From Allomyces macrogynus ATCC 38327 (lineage: Eukaryota; Blastocladiomycota; Blastocladiomycetes; Blastocladiales; Blastocladiaceae), in NCBI GenBank assembly GCA_000151295.1, contig GG745375.1, positions 171,131 to 235,130 of the forward strand: a DNA stretch of 64,000 nucleotides, read 5' to 3'. Position 1 is the stretch's first letter, and each line of letters starts with the position of its first letter. Positions 28,804-40,274 of this stretch are shown here, in pieces. The position numbers and the translations under genes were made by a program. The notes under the pieces are model-generated. The model ran no database searches. It was not told the DNA's origin and worked only from the letters and a program-made list of their open reading frames with translations.

Positions 28804-29522
28804 TTAGAAGATGACCTGCGACTGGTCCTGGTGCTGCGCCTGGTACCCGCCGTCAGTGTTCCACTGCGTCTGCGCCTGCGACTGGGCCTGGATCGCGTCG
28901 CCGCCATGGTCGTACTGCGTCTGGCTCTGCGCCTGCGACTGGAAGGCGTCGCCGCCGTGGCCGTGGTCGTACTGAGTCTGCGACTGAGCCTGGGACTGGA
29001 AAGCATCACCGCCATGGCCCCACTGCGACTGCGACTGAGCTTGCGACTGGAACGCGTCGCCGCCCTGGCTGTACTGCGACTGGGACTATAATTGAGAGCG
29101 CGATCGAGAGGGTGGAGTGAGCGTCGGTGATCGCGAATGGGGTGGAGAAAGCGCGCCAACACAACGCGTACCTGCGCCTGGAACTGGTCAACCGAGTTGT
29201 GCCCAGTATGACCCGACTGGTACTGCCCCTGGCTCTGCGCCTGGTACCCGGCATCGCCCGAACCCCACTGCGACTGCGACTGCGACTGGCCCTGGTACTG
29301 CGCACCACCGTCACCCGACTGGTACTGCGACTGAGACTGGCCTTGGTACTGCGCGCCGTCGTGGCCGTACTGTGACTGGCTCTGCGATTGGCCCTGGTAC
29401 TGCGCGCCGTGATCGCCCGACTGGTACTGCGATTGCGACTGAGACTGCGACTGGTAGCCCGGGTTCCACTGTTCGCCGCCCTGGATCTGGTACTGGCCCT
29501 GCGACTGCGCGGTGTACGACAT
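28804..29522 (-). CDS. Gln/Ser/Tyr-repeat protein, copy A
   Basis: Exons 29522-29172 and 29085-28804 (86-nt intron, donor GTACGC, acceptor TATAG) encode 210 residues. It starts MSYTAQSQGQYQIQGG, and exon 1 is repeats such as SQSQYQSGD and GAQYQGQSQ. Exon 2 is four copies of a 17-19-residue unit, GGDAFQSQAQSQxQ(W/Y)xHG. The protein is almost wholly Gln, Ser, Gly, Tyr and Ala with regular Trp/Tyr-His-Gly. There is no signal peptide, TM or known domain. The composition is prion-like or silk-like. Against copies C and D the C-terminus lacks seven codons and ends QSQVIF. Function unknown. Four family members in this window share the intron position, start context and TATA-like promoter. Confidence 0.75.
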
Positions 29523-29620
29523 GGTGGTGTTGGTGGGTTGGTTGGTGGTGGTGGAGGCGGGTAGCGAGCAAATAGATGCGATGCGACTCGATGATGGACG
29601 GTGAGGGTGCGGTGCGCGCC

Positions 29621-29630
29621 AGTATTTGTA
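29621..29630 (-). promoter_or_regulatory. TATA-like box of copy A
   Basis: The minus strand reads TACAAATACT about 100 bp upstream of the copy A ATG. A matching element sits at a similar spacing in copies B, C and D. Confidence 0.5.
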
Positions 29631-31337
29631 CTGGGCCGAGTTAGACGAGGACCGGCGCGCTGCGCGTCGCGCGACCGTGTCGTGCTGACTGCAGCAGATG
29701 TGCCCTGATCCGCATTCAGGGGAACTGGAGGCGCTGACCGCAGCGCCGTTGCGCCGCAGCGAGCGGCGGGCGCATCCAGGACGTGTCAGGCATGACGCGC
29801 GACAGGTCCTGATCAGCTGTCAAAAACGCGATCACTTCGCGTCATGATGGGGTGATGCTGCGCGTGCGTCCATGAGCTGTTTCGGCCCAACAGCGCGCGA
29901 CCAGCAGGCATGTGGGGGCAGAAACGCGAGCGTGCACCGGAGCGCAGCACGCGTCCGCGCTTGGTTGGCGTGGTTGGCGTGCTTGCTCAAAGGGTTTCAA
30001 CGGGATGCGGGACGCGTTGACTCGAGGCCGCGGACATGACGGCTGCGTGCTTCAGCCAGGCCAGAGGGGTGTGTGGATGGAATCGGGTGGCAGCAGATTG
30101 CGCCGCCGTTGTCCTCGTTTGGGTGCACGGGTTCCGGTTTTGTTCAAATCGAGGGAACCATACACTTGTTGATGGTGGCGTTCCTCTGTTGGCACCGAAA
30201 TAGCAGCTCGCGGTGTTGGGAGCGAAACATGAAATATTTATTCGCTCATCTATGGAACCATTACTGCGCAAGCAAGCGGTTAGCTGACAGGGCATGATGC
30301 TCCAGACCGACGATGAAAAGACAACAATGTACACAATTTACTGCGCTACGTTATGCGTGACAAGCGAGCCGAAGAGCTGCTCATAATCGCCACGACATGG
30401 ACGGGCCTGCTTGAGCGAGAACTGCGTTGATTCTGTTGCCCGTTGATACGCAACTGCCGAAAAATGCGAGAAGGCCAAACATGGAGTGACTTTGTCTTTC
30501 CCGCTGTGGCTCGAAGCGTTCCTCGTCGCTGTGAAGCACGAAACTTATAATCCCGTATGATACATCGCATCATTGGCCAGGAAATGGCCAGGAATCCACC
30601 CTTCCAACCTTCACTCACAACAGCAGACCCGCGCCCTGCACCAATCAACGCTTACAATACAAACATGAACAGGTTGCGTGGGGGCCCGTCATGATCGGGC
30701 GTGGCATCCCAACGAATTGGCTTGTGTGGTCATGGCGCACGACTCCCACACCCGTCGAAAATGAGGGCTTTGAAATAGATGCCTCGCTGGGTGGCGATCA
30801 CGTTCGTTACAGGGGAAATGAAAATGAGTAGAGCTGTCTGTTTCACTTTGCTGAGGCGAAATGGGGACAAAAGGGGAGGCCTGGCCAGTCTGCGAAAAAG
30901 GAGCCAACGCCGTTGTTGTTGTCTGATGACCTCTGCCGAGCAAATTCATGATAATAAAGCAGGCGAGATGTATTGGCAATCGGGCATCCAAAGCGGGCCG
31001 CTTTAGGCTCCCCCTTTTTTTCTTGGCCGCACCGAAAAGTCACTCAGTTGTTGTGGACAAAGTCTTCGTTGCAATCCATCAGCGTGTTGCTGGAAACCTC
31101 GCATTTCAGCGCAAGCGGCATAAACATCATGAGTGAGAGCAATGCGCGGATTGATTGAAATTGAAAATGTTCACAGAATGTGCATGGGGATGATCGAAAC
31201 TCTTCACTTTTCGCCAACAATCACAATGCTGCCGATGCTTTACGCGCTACAGGCCGACGCTTTGCACCGCGCAAGCACCAAAATGGCGCCGACGACGCGC
31301 GAGTACCTCACGGTTGCGGAAACGCACGACCGACCGC
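29631..31337. other. intergenic between repeat-protein copies A and B
   Basis: About 1.7 kb with lower GC and no convincing coding frame. It holds the upstream region of copy A and the 3' flank of copy B. Confidence 0.4.
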
Positions 31338-32092
31338 TTAGAAGCAGCCGTAGTGGCCATGGTCGTAGACGTACTGCGACTGGTCCTGGTACTGCGCCTG
31401 GTACCCGCCATCATGGCCCCACTGCGTCTGCGACTGCGCTTGGGCCTGGAAAACGTCGCCATGACCGTGGCCATGGTCGTACTGCGACTGCGACTGGTAC
31501 TGCGACTGGAACGCATCGCCGCCATGGCCCCACTGTGACTGCGATTGCGCCTGCGACTGGAACACGTCGCCGTGACCATGGCCGTGGTCGTACTGGGTCT
31601 GCGACTGGTATTGCGACTGGGCTTGGTACCCTGCGTCTTGACCCCACTGCGACTGCGACTGGCTCTAGATGCGCGAGGAGACGGTGAGAGCAGGTGGTGA
31701 GTGTTCGCCTCGATCGCGCAGACAACGTCATCAAAATCAAATCAGCGCACCTGAACCTGGAACTGGTCCGTCGAGTTGTGGCCGACATGGCCCGACTGGA
31801 ATTGCGCCTGCGACTGCGCTTGGTAACCCACGTCGTGACCGCCGAACTGCGACTGATACTGGCTCTGGTACTGCGCCTGCGCGCCGTGATCGCCAATTTG
31901 GATCTGTGCCTGCGACTGGGCCTGCACGCCGTCGCCGTGGCCCGACTGGTACTGGCTCTGCGACTGGTACTGCGCTTGCGCGCCGTGATCGCCCGACTGG
32001 TACTGCGCCTGGCTCTGGGACTGCGCCTGGTACCCGGCGTCATGGCCCCACTGCGACTGGTACTGCGACTGGACTTGAGCGGCGGCCGACAT
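31338..32092 (-). CDS. Gln/Ser/Tyr-repeat protein, copy B
   Basis: Exons 32092-31751 and 31664-31338 (86-nt intron, donor GTGCGC, acceptor TCTAG) encode 222 residues. The start is MSAAAQVQSQYQSQWGHDAG. Units include GYQAQSQSQ, DHGAQAQYQSQ and, in exon 2, DAFQSQYQSQSQYDHGHG-like repeats with alternating Trp-Gly-His and Tyr-Asp-His cores. The intron sits at the same place as in copy A, after DQFQVQ and before SQSQ. The C-terminus is YDHGHYGCF, with Cys as the penultimate residue, as in copies C and D. It is the most diverged member. Same orientation as copy A, 1.8 kb upstream of it. No known domain. Confidence 0.75.
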
Positions 32093-32180
32093 GGTTGGTG
32101 GTGGGTGGTGGTTGGTGGATGCGAGGGAGCAAGTAAGACGATGCGACTCGATGCGGAGTCCCGGACGGCGGGTGCGGCCC

Positions 32181-32190
32181 GTATTTATAC
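32181..32190 (-). promoter_or_regulatory. TATA box of copy B
   Basis: The minus strand reads GTATAAATAC, a near-consensus TATA box, about 90 bp upstream of the copy B ATG. Confidence 0.6.
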
Positions 32191-33347
32191 CGTGGCCGGG
32201 TGGAGAGGGTGCGGCGCGCAAAGACGCGTCGGATCGCGCACTTTGCAGAGCCGCTGCAGGTCGTGGGTCGCGCGAGCGACGCGCGCGTCGTGCTCCGAGA
32301 CGAAGCTGCTGTCAGTTCATCATCAGAGCGTCGCCTGTTGATCCGTGAGCGGCCCGCTGCGCATCGCGTCCATCGCCCCGCATTTGCGCGTGTGGTCGCA
32401 CAACCGTGTCAAAGCGCGTCACCCATCCAGCATGCTTCCCCACCAGGCTGGCCGCAACAACGACCGTATTGATTGCTGGGACAAGAACGCTCGCGCAGCA
32501 CAGCGGAGCAGCCGGTTCACACGCATCCGCGCGCGCATCGGACCGCAACTGATGAACGTGCATGCTTAATGAAATGTGGATCCCAGCGCTCTGGGCCTGG
32601 CCGTGAAGGTCAAGTCGCAGCCAGCGACCAGTAGGGGACATGGGCGGAGTGCATCAAAGCCGTGGAGGACCGGCTGCGCCCACGACGCTGCGCTGCGCTG
32701 CGCTTGATCGCGTCAATTTCCCGCGCGCGGTGATAGCCGTTGTCTGTCCCACGGACTCTGGGCTCACGCAAGAAATGGGGAGACGGGAGGTGAGCTGGTT
32801 GATGGGAATTGATGACATGGCCGTGCAAGACGCATGTGCATCCGCTTCGTTGTGCAAGATCAGCTGCGGATCAGCCGCGCTGGTGGGTGGGAACGTGCAT
32901 GGAAGCTGCGGAAGAAGAGCGCGTGCTTCCACTCACCATCTCATGGAACACAATCCACCGCTCTGGGTCATGACTGTTGCGTTGAGAATGGGCGCGAACC
33001 GGGGTGCGACGGGTCCGATGTGAAGGTTCTGTCTTGGGCCGTTCATTGCTGGTGCGAAAATGAAATGCGGCGGAGCAGCGAGCAAGCAACGCGGCGACAC
33101 GCCAGCCGCGACGCAATGGGCCAAATGATAACAGAACGCGATGAAGGCGAGCTGATCGACAGGTACAGCCATGAGTTCACGATTGGACAACGGAAGACAA
33201 CGGGCCGACCGCAAGGTGGGAAAAATTCAGCGCGGAAATGTATTCAACAAAGCCCAAAACCATTTGTATAAAATCTTCTCCACGCCTCTAAATCTTTTCA
33301 GTGGCGATGATCTATCGGCACGAAGCAGCAGTGCCCAGACTTGGCGC
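32191..33347. other. intergenic, nothing recognised
   Basis: Holds the copy B upstream region and the 3' flank of the subtilase. A plus-strand TATAAAA occurs near 33267 but no plus-strand gene follows it. Open frames are unstructured. Confidence 0.4.
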
Positions 33348-36300
33348 TTAGTTGGGCACCTCAAGCTTTCCGTACGAGCCGTGCGAGTCGCCAGTGGGCT
33401 GCGTCGCGACGGGAACGGATGCGGGCGTCGTCTCGGTGGGCGAATCGGGTACGAGCACCGTCGATGTGACGGTGGACTGCGTCGGTAGCGGGATCACAAT
33501 CACCGTCTTGACGCCACCGTTGCACTCGTTGCAAGGGACAGCCGTGTTGGTCGGGGTGACGGTCACGAGCACCGTCTGCGTGCCAGTCGGCGGCACAATG
33601 ATGATCGTCTTGACGCCACCAGGGCACTTGCCGCACGGCTCGGTCGGACGGTCGGGGCGGGGCCAGCGGTCGTCGGACTGGTGGGGACCGTGGGCTGCAC
33701 AATCACCTGCGTCGTCGAGCCACTCGGCGGGCACGTGTTGGCGTCCTTGCACGGAACAACGGTGTGCGTCGGCTCAATCGTGCAGACGTCGGTCTGCGTG
33801 CCGACCGGCGGGATGATGATGACCGTCTTGATACCGCCGGGCACACGTTGCACGGCACCGTGGTCATGGTCGGCTGGGGCGTGACCGTCTGTGTCACGGT
33901 CTGGGTCGGCGGAACGATAATGACCGTCTTGGTGCCGCGAGGGCAGGGCGGGCACGGAATGACTGTCGTACCGGGCGACTCGATCGTCGTCGCGGTCGTG
34001 GTCGGCGCGCCAACAGCGCCTGTAATGGTCGCCGAGCCCGACACGGTGCTCGTCGCGGTGGCAGTAGCCGAGCCGGAGCCCGTGGCCGTCGCGGTGGCGG
34101 TAGCCGAACCGGCACTCATCGTCTTGGTTCGGTCGGGCGCCGCGCCCGTGCCCGTGACGCGCTTGGGCGTGGTCGAACCCGCTGTTGGCGTCGCGCGTGT
34201 CAAGCTCGTCGAACCGCTCCAACTCGTCGATCCCGTGCTTGTCGAACCCGCACTGCTCGTGGAATTTGCGCCCGCGCGCTTGATCACAATCACCGGCGAC
34301 TTCCACATCGGCCGGAACAGATCCCCAAAATCACCCCCCGTCACGCTCGGACGGCCGCGTCAGTTCCAACTGCCAGACATACTCTCCGTCCGGCACCATC
34401 TTGACTTTTCCGCTCTTTCCTCTGCCCAGCTCCGCCCTCACCGTGCCTACATACGTTCCGTCCCACCCGGACCCCGGTTTCCCGTCGCCGGGTCCACGGC
34501 ACCCGACTCTGGCATGATCCACGGCCAATTGGCCAAAAACTCGACCGCGTGCAGGAGGTACCTGATCTTGATCCCCGACCGCGCATAAGCAGCGCGACGA
34601 CGGCCGCGCGCGTGACGAGCGCGTACTCGGCCGAGCTCACCGGCTTGTCGTCCCCTTGCAGCGATAACGCCTTTGTCGTGCCGTTCGGTATCGTCCCCGT
34701 GAAATCCCACTTGGCGAGCTGGGCGGTTGAAATCAGTGGCGCGCCAAACGCCGAGTGCGGCGGGAGTTGCGGGTAGGTTTGGTACGCGCCGTGCATGAGA
34801 GAGTACGGCAAGCGCAGGGTCGGCGCGTTTGTCGACGTCAAGGACGATAAAACTACGTACTCGGACAGCATCTAGTGCCCACCCGCCGGGAATTGAGCCG
34901 CGTACGCGTCGATCGTCAGCGACAGGCTCGCGGACCCGCCGGGCGGGACCCTGATCGACGTCGTCGGCGGAGCCGTGACCCGCGCGCCCGCGTCGGAATA
35001 CTTTAGCGCGTCCTGCACGACGCCACCTTCGCCAAGCACTGATGGCGCCTGCACGTGCTGGATCGTGTACGTGACCGCTGCGCGGCCCGTATTCGCCACC
35101 AGCAGCCGCGCGCGCTTTACGTCCCCCGGCGCGCGACTCGCGCCGAGCTCGAGTTTCGACGGCGTGATCGACAAGGTGGTCGTGAGTGCGGCCAGCACGT
35201 CTACGGGCCCGGCGCCTTGCTTGTAGACGGGCCACGGGAACGCGGATCCGGGCATCGTCACGGGCACGGCCGTGTTTAGGAACGCCGTGCGCACGGTGTC
35301 GAATTTGGGCTTGCGCTCGCGGTGCCGCTCGACGTAAAGCGCCATCGCGCCCGCGAGTATCGGCGTGGCCATGGACGTGCCGGACATGGACGTGTACCCG
35401 CCCATCGTGCGGGACGCTCGAAACGATGAACCCGCCCGGTGCGCTCAGGTCCGGTTTCAGCTCGAGTTGTGCGCCCGGGCCCCAGCCGGAAAAGTCAGAG
35501 ACTTGCCCACCGGTCGGGTTCGCGACGGGGACGAGCACGTCGATGATGGAAATGGTGGCGGTGGGAGAGGACGCGAGGGTTTGCGCGAGGATCATGCCGT
35601 GGTACCCAGTCAGGTACGCGACGGGCACGGGGAAGTCAGGCGCGCCGAGTTTGACTTTAAGGATCGGGCCGATTTGGTCGTTGTAGAAGAGAATGCTGGT
35701 CGCGCCGTCCGCAAGAGCTGTCTGGGCTTGAGTGAGGAACGTGCACGGGCCGCGGCGGGGGAGAACGACGGTGTTCTTGAATGTGCCGGGCGGGAGCGTG
35801 TTGCATGCGTCGGCGGATGCGAGCGGGGAGAGCTTGATGGTGAGTGGCATGTTCTTGGCCCATGGCGTCTTGACGCCCGTGTCGAGAATGTACGGGATCG
35901 GGTCCACCTAGAATCGACCATGTCGAGTAAATTTTTCGAACAATCAATACTTTGAGCGACAACAGGCAAGCATACCCCCTCGACACCATTCACCAGCACT
36001 GATGGCAAGTTCACAAACGTATTGTCGACCGACGCGACAGCCAGCGCATTGCGTGCAGCTGCGGCGACTGGGTCTGGAACATTCCCAATGTTCCCGCGTT
36101 GCCCTGCGATGATGCCGCGAGCAGGCCGTGCGTCGCAAGCTTGTCAATCGCGCGCGTCCGGGTAAGACGCGAACGTGCTTCCCTGGCCAATACTCAAATT
36201 GACGACGTTGCAGCCGGCGAGGTACGCGTGCTTGATGATCTGGGCGGGGCTAAGCGTGAGAGAAACGATCTCAAATGAATAGCAAATCAATCACGTCTGG

Positions 36301-37409
36301 TCCGTACATCAGTCGCCGTCGTCCCTGAAAAGCCAAAAATTCGCGCCGCGTAGAACGTCACGTCGGGAGCAACACCCGTGATAAACATGTGCTTGCTACC
36401 AATGATCCCGGCGACGTGCGTGCCGTGCGAGTTGCAATCCATGGGCGAAGCCGAAGGGGATGGCCGTGACGCGGGATTGTTGGCGTCGTAGGCGTCGCCG
36501 ACAAAATCCTGATCGTGAAAGCACGTCAAAGAGTGNNNNNNNNNNNNNNNNNNNNNNNNNNNNNNNNNNNNNNNNNNNNNNNNNNNNNNNNNNNNNNNNN
36601 NNNNNNNNNNNNNNNNNNNNNNNNNNNNNNNNNNNNNNNNNNNNNNNNNNNNNNNNNNNNNNNNNNNNNNNNNNGAGATAGTCGATGCCTACCACCAGGA
36701 ACACCGTCAGAATATAATCTCCCCGCATGGCGAACCAGAAACTCAGCCGTACCCGTATCGATGACGCCGACCTTGGCCTCCTTCCCCGTCACCCCGAGGT
36801 TCGCATGCACCTGGCCGACCTGCGTCATATTATTCGCATACACGAGCTGCGGACTCGCGCCTTTCCTCCCGGCCACCGCCATCTCTTGCGGATCAAGCCG
36901 GTGCGTGACGACTGGGAACACGGCCTTGACGTTCGGTGCCGCCGCCAACACCTCCACCATCTCGTCGCTCACGACCTCGACAGCTGCGCCATTGAAGACG
37001 TGCGCAAACGTGCGCTGCACGGCCACGTCCTCGTTGAGACCAGACTGCGCGAGAAACGAGCTGAACGCGCGATTGCGGCGGAGGGGGAGCTTGCGTCGCC
37101 GGGCGGGTCGAGCAGGGCCGGAGAGGCTTGGAACTCGACAATATTCCGGCGCACGGCGATGCCCGTGTTGCGCGGCAGGGAGCGCGGCGGGAGACGGTGG
37201 ATCGTCGCGGCGGACGTGATGGAAATGAGCGCAAGGAGGAGCGACAGGGCGAGCAAGCGCGTACGCGACCGCGGCGCGCGGAGGTGGTCGCCATGGCTGG
37301 ACGGGCGCGTACGGGAGAGAGCGAGTGCACGGAGCGAGTGGTTGGGCTTCAATCGGCCGTGGTTCGTGACGCCTCGTCGAGTATGTCGCCCACGGCGTTG
37401 GCGAACCAT
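33348..37409 (-). CDS. secreted subtilisin-like peptidase with PA domain and Cys-module tail
   Basis: A signal-peptide-like segment (RLLALSLLLALISITSAA) is followed by an I9-type propeptide (LAQSGLNEDVAVQRTF, NVKAVFPVVTHRL). The S8 catalytic domain has Asp in GVIDTG-IDYL (a splice at 36752/36689 restores this), His in NSHGTHVAGIIGS, the oxyanion region QGNAGN and Ser in SGTSMATP. A protease-associated insert (ADGATSILFYNDQIGP) precedes the Ser. After an Fn3-like C-domain (VPDGEYVWQLEL, FRPMWKSPVIVIKR) comes a Ser/Thr stretch and four to five C-x2-C-P-x-G-x-K-T modules, ending YGKLEVPN. Start is ATG 37409, or 37294 with a frameshift. At least five single-base frame breaks (near 37105, 36160, 36090, 34355, 33846, 33680) and a 139-bp gap disturb the model. 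Probably a wall-bound or secreted protease. Confidence 0.8.
36536..36674. other. assembly gap (139 N)
   Basis: Unknown bases inside the subtilase catalytic domain, just after the Asp motif. Confidence 1.
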
Positions 37410-38303
37410 GGCGTCGGCGAACCATGGCGCGCCCCAGGCGCGCGGCGGGCAAAGGGCGGCGTGGACGTGGGTGATTGGTCCATTTCACGAAGCAGCTACG
37501 CTCGAACGGCGCTGGGGCGCCTCCTCCACCCAGAAATGGATAGTTTGAGTGGTGATGCGGCAGATTCGTGTTCAAGATATCGAGGATTCCAATGGTGGAC
37601 TAGCCGTGCAGGTCATCTTGCAGCAAGAGCTCAACGGCGGTACTGGCGGGGGCGGCGGCCGGGTGCACGCGCGAGGATATCGCGCGCACATTGTTGGAGA
37701 AAGCGTTGCGGCTGGTCGGGGAGGGCTCGTGTGCTCGATCGAGGACGATGGTGTGCAACATCGGATCATCGTCTGGTGGGTGAGTTGGTGGCACGCGTCG
37801 AGAAAGCGAAAGCGGGCGAAAGCTGCGCCCTGATCCGCCCTGGTGGCGTAACCGGGCGGAAGCCGGTGCCCAGATGTGGCGCAGTAAGCGCAGCGACTCG
37901 CGAGGGCTTTGTCGCGGAGACGTCCGAAACGCAGAAACATGCGTCAAATGCCACGCATTATGCCTCATTTGCCCCATTACGTTGCCTCCGGGCCATGCCA
38001 TGGAGCCATGCCACCACTGCCACCCCAACGTTGCACTCTTCCACCTTGGTCCTGCTCCATCCTCCACCTACCGACCAAACAACTGACCGGCCATCGGACC
38101 GACCGACGCTCCTGCGCTGCGCTCTTTGCGAGTATTTTCCGGCGACAACAACCAGCACGACCGCCAAGCTCGTCATTGCCCCGACTTGCTGCAACCTGCT
38201 GCAACCTGCTGCAACCTGCTGCCCTTGCATGTCCCTCGACCAGCGCGTCCCAACCTGCCCAGCTCCATTCCAAGCATCTTTAGCAACCATCACCATCATC
38301 ACC
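37410..38303. other. intergenic/divergent upstream region
   Basis: 894 bp between the subtilase start and the periplasmic-binding-like gene. The last 150 bp are C/A-rich leader with a 10-bp tandem repeat. No gene is recognised. Confidence 0.4.
38191..38220 (+). repeat. 10-bp tandem repeat, three perfect units
   Basis: GCAACCTGCT repeated three times, in the probable 5' leader of the gene starting at 38304. Confidence 0.85.
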
Positions 38304-39939
38304 ATGGTCGGTTCTACAAGCCGCCTGTTGGCCCTTCTCGCGCTCGTCGCCATGCTCGCGACGACGGCCCTCGCCGCCACGGCCCTGCCGGACTGTGTGA
38401 CCAACGTCGAGGCGAGCAAAGACTACTTTGACGGCTTCCCAACGACCGTCGGTGCGTCCTTTGCCGTCACGTCGCGTCGTATCGCATCGTGTTCCCGTAG
38501 CTCATGCGCGCGTACACCTCACAGACAAGTCGTCGGGCTTCTCCGTCGAGTACTTCAAGACCTACAAGGTCGTGACCAACGGCAAGACCGGCCAAAAGTT
38601 TGCTCTCTACCTGTGTGGCACGGCCAAACCGTCCGTGTCCGGTACCAAGGTGATCCAGGTGCCCGTGTCGTCCGTCGCCGTCAAGAACCACGCGGTCCTG
38701 CCGGCACTCGCCATGCTCGGCGTCTCCAACTCAGTCAAGTACGTGCAGGACCTCGGCAAGGTCGTCGACCCGTGCTACATCCCGAACTCGCCCGCGGAAC
38801 TCAACAACGACGCGAAGTACGACGTCGTGTTTACGAGTACCGTCGACGATACCGACACCAAGGCGGCTACGTTCTCGGCGGCCGCGGTCGACGCGGCGCC
38901 GCTCAACGTGCGTTGCTGTTTGCACTTGGGTCTCGAGTCCCCGCGGAAATCAAACAGCTGATGTTGCACACATGCGAACTTGTAGCGCGCCGAGTGGCTC
39001 AAGTTCGTGTCCTACTTTTTCAACAGGGAGCTTGACGCCGCGACCACGTACCAGCGCATGGCCGACCAGTACTCATGCCGCAAGGCGCAGATCGCCTCGG
39101 CCGACCCGAAACCCACTATTGCCTGGATCGAAAAGATCTCGGAGAACGCGTGGGCCGTGAGCAACGGCGCGTACGTGCGCACGCTGTTGGCAGATGCGGG
39201 CGCCGTGCCAATGGCAGCTCGGTCGGAGGTCGACCAGACGCAGTTGATGGAGGTCTTGAAGAATTCGCATGCCGTGATTGACGTGACAGCGCGCGACGGC
39301 GAGTTGAACTTGTCGTCGTGGCTCAAGATGTTTGGGATCAGTTCGGTCAGTGAAACGCCCTACATGTTTGTGCGGAACCGCAAGATCTACTTGGCCGATC
39401 GCCGGCACTCGACCAACGGGACCAACGGTACGTTTATGTGCGTGATGGAGGACTGGGGGCACGGAGACTGACGTGACGGTCCGCCGATGATAGCCTTCCC
39501 GACCGAATCTACGCAGCTCGTCAACGTCCTGCATCAGGACCTGATCTCCATTTTCTACCCGCCCGCGCAGCACACCTACGCCACGCGGTTCATCCGGCAC
39601 ATTGACGACGGGTACACGACACCGTCGGGCACGTGCTCTGCGGCCGACCTGTTCCCGAGCAACGCCAAGGAGTGCGACGGCGGCGCCAAGCCCGATAAAT
39701 ATACGGCCGGGTCGTCGATCTTGACGGGCAGCGACGCCGCCAGCAGTTCTTCCTCCTCGAGCAGTGGGACCACGCAAGAGTCGTCGACGTCGACGTCCAG
39801 TGGCACGTCGGTCGGCACGATTATTGTCGTGGTGCTCGTGGTCGTGGGCGTGGCTGCGGTCGGCGTGTTTGTCGCGCCCGGCATGATGCGCAAGTACCGT
39901 GAGCGCAAGAACCAGGCATACATGCGCGAGATGCTGTGA
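38304..39939 (+). CDS. type I membrane protein with periplasmic-binding-protein-like ectodomain
   Basis: Four exons (38304-38451, 38501-38907, 38986-39427, 39494-39939), all in frame, encode 480 residues. The signal peptide is about 1-24 (LLALLALVAMLATTALAATA). The ectodomain has YFKTYKVVTNGKTGQKFALYLCGT, VIQVPVSSVAVKNHAVLPAL, MLGVSNSVKYVQD and VDPCY, a pattern I associate with BtuF-like periplasmic binding folds seen in some protist and chytrid surface proteins. A second half has AWIEKISENAW and SSWLKMFGISS. A Ser-rich stalk precedes one TM (VGTIIVVVLVVVGVAAVGVF) and a short basic tail. It probably binds a small ligand or metal complex at the cell surface. Family assignment is from memory of the pattern only. 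Confidence 0.6.
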
Positions 39940-40274
39940 GTTGTGTTGGTGCGGAGGGTGGTTCTCGGTGGGTTTGTCCGTCGCAACGCGTGCCATGGGC
40001 CTGTGCTGGTCCATTCGCGTGATGGAGGGCCAGCGTGTTTGCTCCTTTTATCCCCGACCAATTTTTCTTGTTGGACGTGTCTTGGTTTTTTGGTGTTGCT
40101 TTCTTGTCATATCTTGCTTTCTTCCTTTGGCTTTGCAGAATCGCACCAGCGTTTAGATGACCCACCCAACAACGATATTCCCTCCATCCATCCTCCAGTC
40201 CCTCTCCACCCACGAGTCGCCCCCACCTTCTCCACCCTCGCCGGCGCGCCCTTCTCCACCCAATCGCGGCGCCA
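39940..40274. other. convergent 3' region
   Basis: 335 bp between convergent genes. It is T-rich on the plus strand, then C/A-rich. No gene is seen. Confidence 0.4.

Noticed and set aside
28860..29470. CRISPR-like array (regular short repeats)
   Set aside because: The repeats are coding, in frame and of variable length. They encode Gln/Ser/Tyr units and have no unique spacers of constant size.
33260..33300. Plus-strand promoter (TATAAAA near 33267)
   Set aside because: No plus-strand coding sequence follows. The downstream DNA is the 3' end of the minus-strand subtilase.
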